7,765 nucleotides of DNA, from assembly GCA_934255105.1 (NCBI GenBank), contig CAKQNH010000195.1, forward strand, positions 1 through 7,765. The letters are read 5' to 3'. A model generated the notes under the pieces. That model worked only from the letters and a program-made list of their open reading frames with translations. It had not been told where the DNA came from and did not search any database. Shown piece after piece: positions 6,515 through 7,765 of this stretch (positions within the stretch are counted from its first letter, which is position 1; every line of letters starts with the position of its first letter). The DNA is from an uncultured Pirellulaceae bacterium. GTDB lineage: Bacteria > Planctomycetota > Planctomycetia > Pirellulales > Pirellulaceae. The translations under genes and the position numbers were made by a program.

Positions 6515-6661
6515 CTGAACCATGCTATTGCTGTGAATAAATTGCTAGGCTACAGCGATCGCGTGGCGATGACCAACCGCGAAGGTCATTCGCCGACGGT
6601 CGAATCGAACGAGCAGATCTACTCGTTCTTCGATCGCTTCCTGAAGAAGAAAGAGCAGTAA
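6515..6661 (+). pseudogene. C-terminal remnant of an alpha/beta-hydrolase (esterase-like)
   Basis: Frame 2 reads NHAIAVNKLLGYSDRVAM, then REGHSP and a closing helix IYSFFDRFLKKKEQ, with a TAA stop at 6659-6661. This is the typical end of an exported alpha/beta-hydrolase such as an acetyl-xylan-esterase or dienelactone-hydrolase type protein. A short strand and loop lead to the catalytic histidine (GH), and a final helix ends in FFDRFL. Everything upstream is missing: the similarity begins immediately after the stop codon of the preceding gene at 6513, so the nucleophile serine and most of the fold are gone. A 42-codon frame from GTG 6533 remains but has no ribosome binding site. I infer a deletion or recombination that removed the 5' part of an esterase gene. 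A small functional protein is unlikely. Confidence 0.6.
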
Positions 6662-6725
6662 TGAAGCTGCGTGCTTCAAAAAGAAAATTCTTAACAGTGC
6701 AAATTTCTAACGATGCAGTGCCAGC

Positions 6726-7765
6726 ATGAATCTGATTATTCGGTTTTCCTTTTTTTTCCTCGCTGCTTCCACTGCCTGCGCCGAGGTCGTGCGGGTGGTG
6801 CCTGTCCCATTTCCAAATATCTCGGCTCTCTCTCCTATGCATCTTCTTCCTAAAGCCTTTGTGTGTGTTCTATCCCGTGTGCGGTGGGCTGCACCTCGTC
6901 CCTCCTCGTTGCTGCGGCTCATTGCGAATCGCTTGGCGTTCGTCGCAGTGTGGTCGATCCTTTTGTTACTTTTGCCGCGCTTCGTCCAATCCGCCCCGCC
7001 CCCGAACATTCTCCTGATCTTCGCCGACGATATCGGCTACGAAGCCCTCAACTGCTACGGCGGCCAGGACTTTAAAACTCCCAATTTGAACCGCATGGCC
7101 GAAGCTGGCCTCCGCTTCTCCCGCGCTTACACGAGTCCAGTCTGCACCCCCTCTAGAGTCAGCATGCACACCGGCTTGTACACCACTCGGCACCAACACT
7201 TCGACGTCCTCCCCGTCCACAACGGCACCGCTAAAAAGGTCGACTTTCAAAAGATGCCGACCTATGCGCAACTCATGCGCGCGAACGGCTACGCCACCAG
7301 CATCACCGGCAAGTGGCAGCTCGCGACCCTTGAAATCTGGCCTGAGCATATCCGCGACGCAGGCTTCGACTCCTGGTGCGTCTGGCAGATCTGGAAGGAC
7401 GGCGCTAAGACACTGCGCCACTGGACCCCCACCTTCAACGAAGACGGCCAGGTCCGCGACGACATCGCCGAGCGCTTCGGCCCCGACGTTCTGGTGGACT
7501 ATGTCATCGAGCAAATGACCGAGGCTGTCGCCGCTGAGAAACCCTTCCTCATCGTCCACAACGAGCTTCTCCCTCACTTCCCCATGATCGACACCCCGGA
7601 CGACCGCAAGCTCGGCCGCGAGGCCAAGCTCGGCAACATGATCGAGTACATGGACAAGCTCGTTGGCCAACTCCTCGACTCGATTACACATCTCGGCATC
7701 CGTGACAACACCTACGTCATCTTCATGGGCGACAACGGCACCCAGGCCCCCTACTTCGAAAACCC
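6726..7765 (+). CDS. Family S1 sulfatase, 3' end beyond the window
   Basis: An uninterrupted frame runs from ATG 6726 (a stop precedes it at 6708) to the window edge, so at least 346 codons are present and the gene is 3'-partial. The sulfatase domain begins PNILLIFADDIGYE at 7002, with the full DD metal motif. The catalytic CTPSR has its cysteine codon at 7143-7145, GYATSITGKWQL is the second signature, and FMGDNGT near the end supplies the other metal ligands. It is probably an exported, formylglycine-dependent sulfate ester hydrolase. The start is uncertain. ATG 6726 opens a neat signal peptide (MNLIIRFSFFFLAASTACA), but ATG 6837 or a later codon is possible, because a second hydrophobic stretch (WSILLLLLPRFVQSA) directly precedes the domain. 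Neither start has a clear Shine-Dalgarno. It differs clearly from the minus-strand sulfatase, so it is not a recent duplicate. Confidence 0.9.
   Translation, partial: MNLIIRFSFFFLAASTACAEVVRVVPVPFPNISALSPMHLLPKAFVCVLSRVRWAAPRPSSLLRLIANRLAFVAVWSILLLLLPRFVQSAPPPNILLIFADDIGYEALNCYGGQDFKTPNLNRMAEAGLRFSRAYTSPVCTPSRVSMHTGLYTTRHQHFDVLPVHNGTAKKVDFQKMPTYAQLMRANGYATSITGKWQLATLEIWPEHIRDAGFDSWCVWQIWKDGAKTLRHWTPTFNEDGQVRDDIAERFGPDVLVDYVIEQMTEAVAAEKPFLIVHNELLPHFPMIDTPDDRKLGREAKLGNMIEYMDKLVGQLLDSITHLGIRDNTYVIFMGDNGTQAPYFEN
6797..6812 (+). repeat. REP-like motif inside the sulfatase 5' region
   Basis: GGTGCCTGTCCCATTT resembles the GGTGCCTGTCCCCATTT-type sequence that I recall as a frequent short dispersed repeat in planctomycete and related genomes. 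It lies between the two hydrophobic N-terminal segments of the second sulfatase and stays in frame. There is only one copy in this window, so the repeat status rests on memory and not on the sequence here. Confidence 0.35.

Noticed and set aside
6741..6760. Intrinsic terminator suggested by the T-rich run
   Set aside because: No stable GC-rich stem precedes the T run, and the run encodes the hydrophobic core of a signal peptide.
6966..7691. 241-aa minus-strand frame rich in V, E, A and D
   Set aside because: It is the antisense shadow of the high-GC second sulfatase, whose plus-strand frame carries both sulfatase signatures.

Overview
The window looks like a polysaccharide-degradation locus of a marine-type planctomycete (Planctomycetota, probably Pirellulales). 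This is inferred from two family S1 sulfatases next to carbohydrate-active exported proteins, loose intergenic spacing, near-absent Shine-Dalgarno sequences on some genes, and the types of short intergenic repeat present. No rRNA, tRNA or taxonomic marker is present, so the assignment rests on gene content and style only.

Layout. (1) Positions 1-783 hold no convincing gene. They form a repeat island: a 46-bp tandem array (155-299) and a 29/38-bp tandem array (623-781) carry the same hairpin core in opposite orientations. Between them lies a small element of about 173 bp (343-515) bounded by 28-bp inverted repeats with one mismatch. (2) Positions 778-4537 on the minus strand hold a two-gene operon: a PcRGLX/YetA-like polysaccharide-lyase-type protein (2246-4537), then, 19 bp downstream, an exported sulfatase (778-2226). 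The sulfatase stop codon lies inside the last unit of the repeat array. (3) Positions 4538-4896 are a divergent intergenic region with a 13-bp inverted repeat, a tandem 19-bp duplication and a 14-bp palindrome. (4) On the plus strand, 4897-6513 encodes an exported mosaic protein: a rhamnosidase-type Fn3-like module, part of a glycosidase-like domain with an EF-hand loop, a carbohydrate-binding beta-sandwich, and a glycosidase C-terminal strand domain. The catalytic barrel seems mostly missing. (5) At about 6515-6661 lies the leftover C-terminal end of an alpha/beta-hydrolase (esterase-like). (6) From 6726 to the window end runs an open frame for a second sulfatase, cut off by the window edge, with a strange double hydrophobic N-terminus.

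Taken together, the exported proteins fit stepwise breakdown of a sulfated, probably rhamnose- or uronate-containing polysaccharide: sulfatases remove sulfate esters, the lyase-type protein cleaves or trims the chain, and glycosidase and esterase functions finish it. The plus-strand half shows gene decay and rearrangement (a truncated esterase, a shortened glycosidase, a composite sulfatase N-terminus). The minus-strand operon looks intact. All substrate statements are inference.
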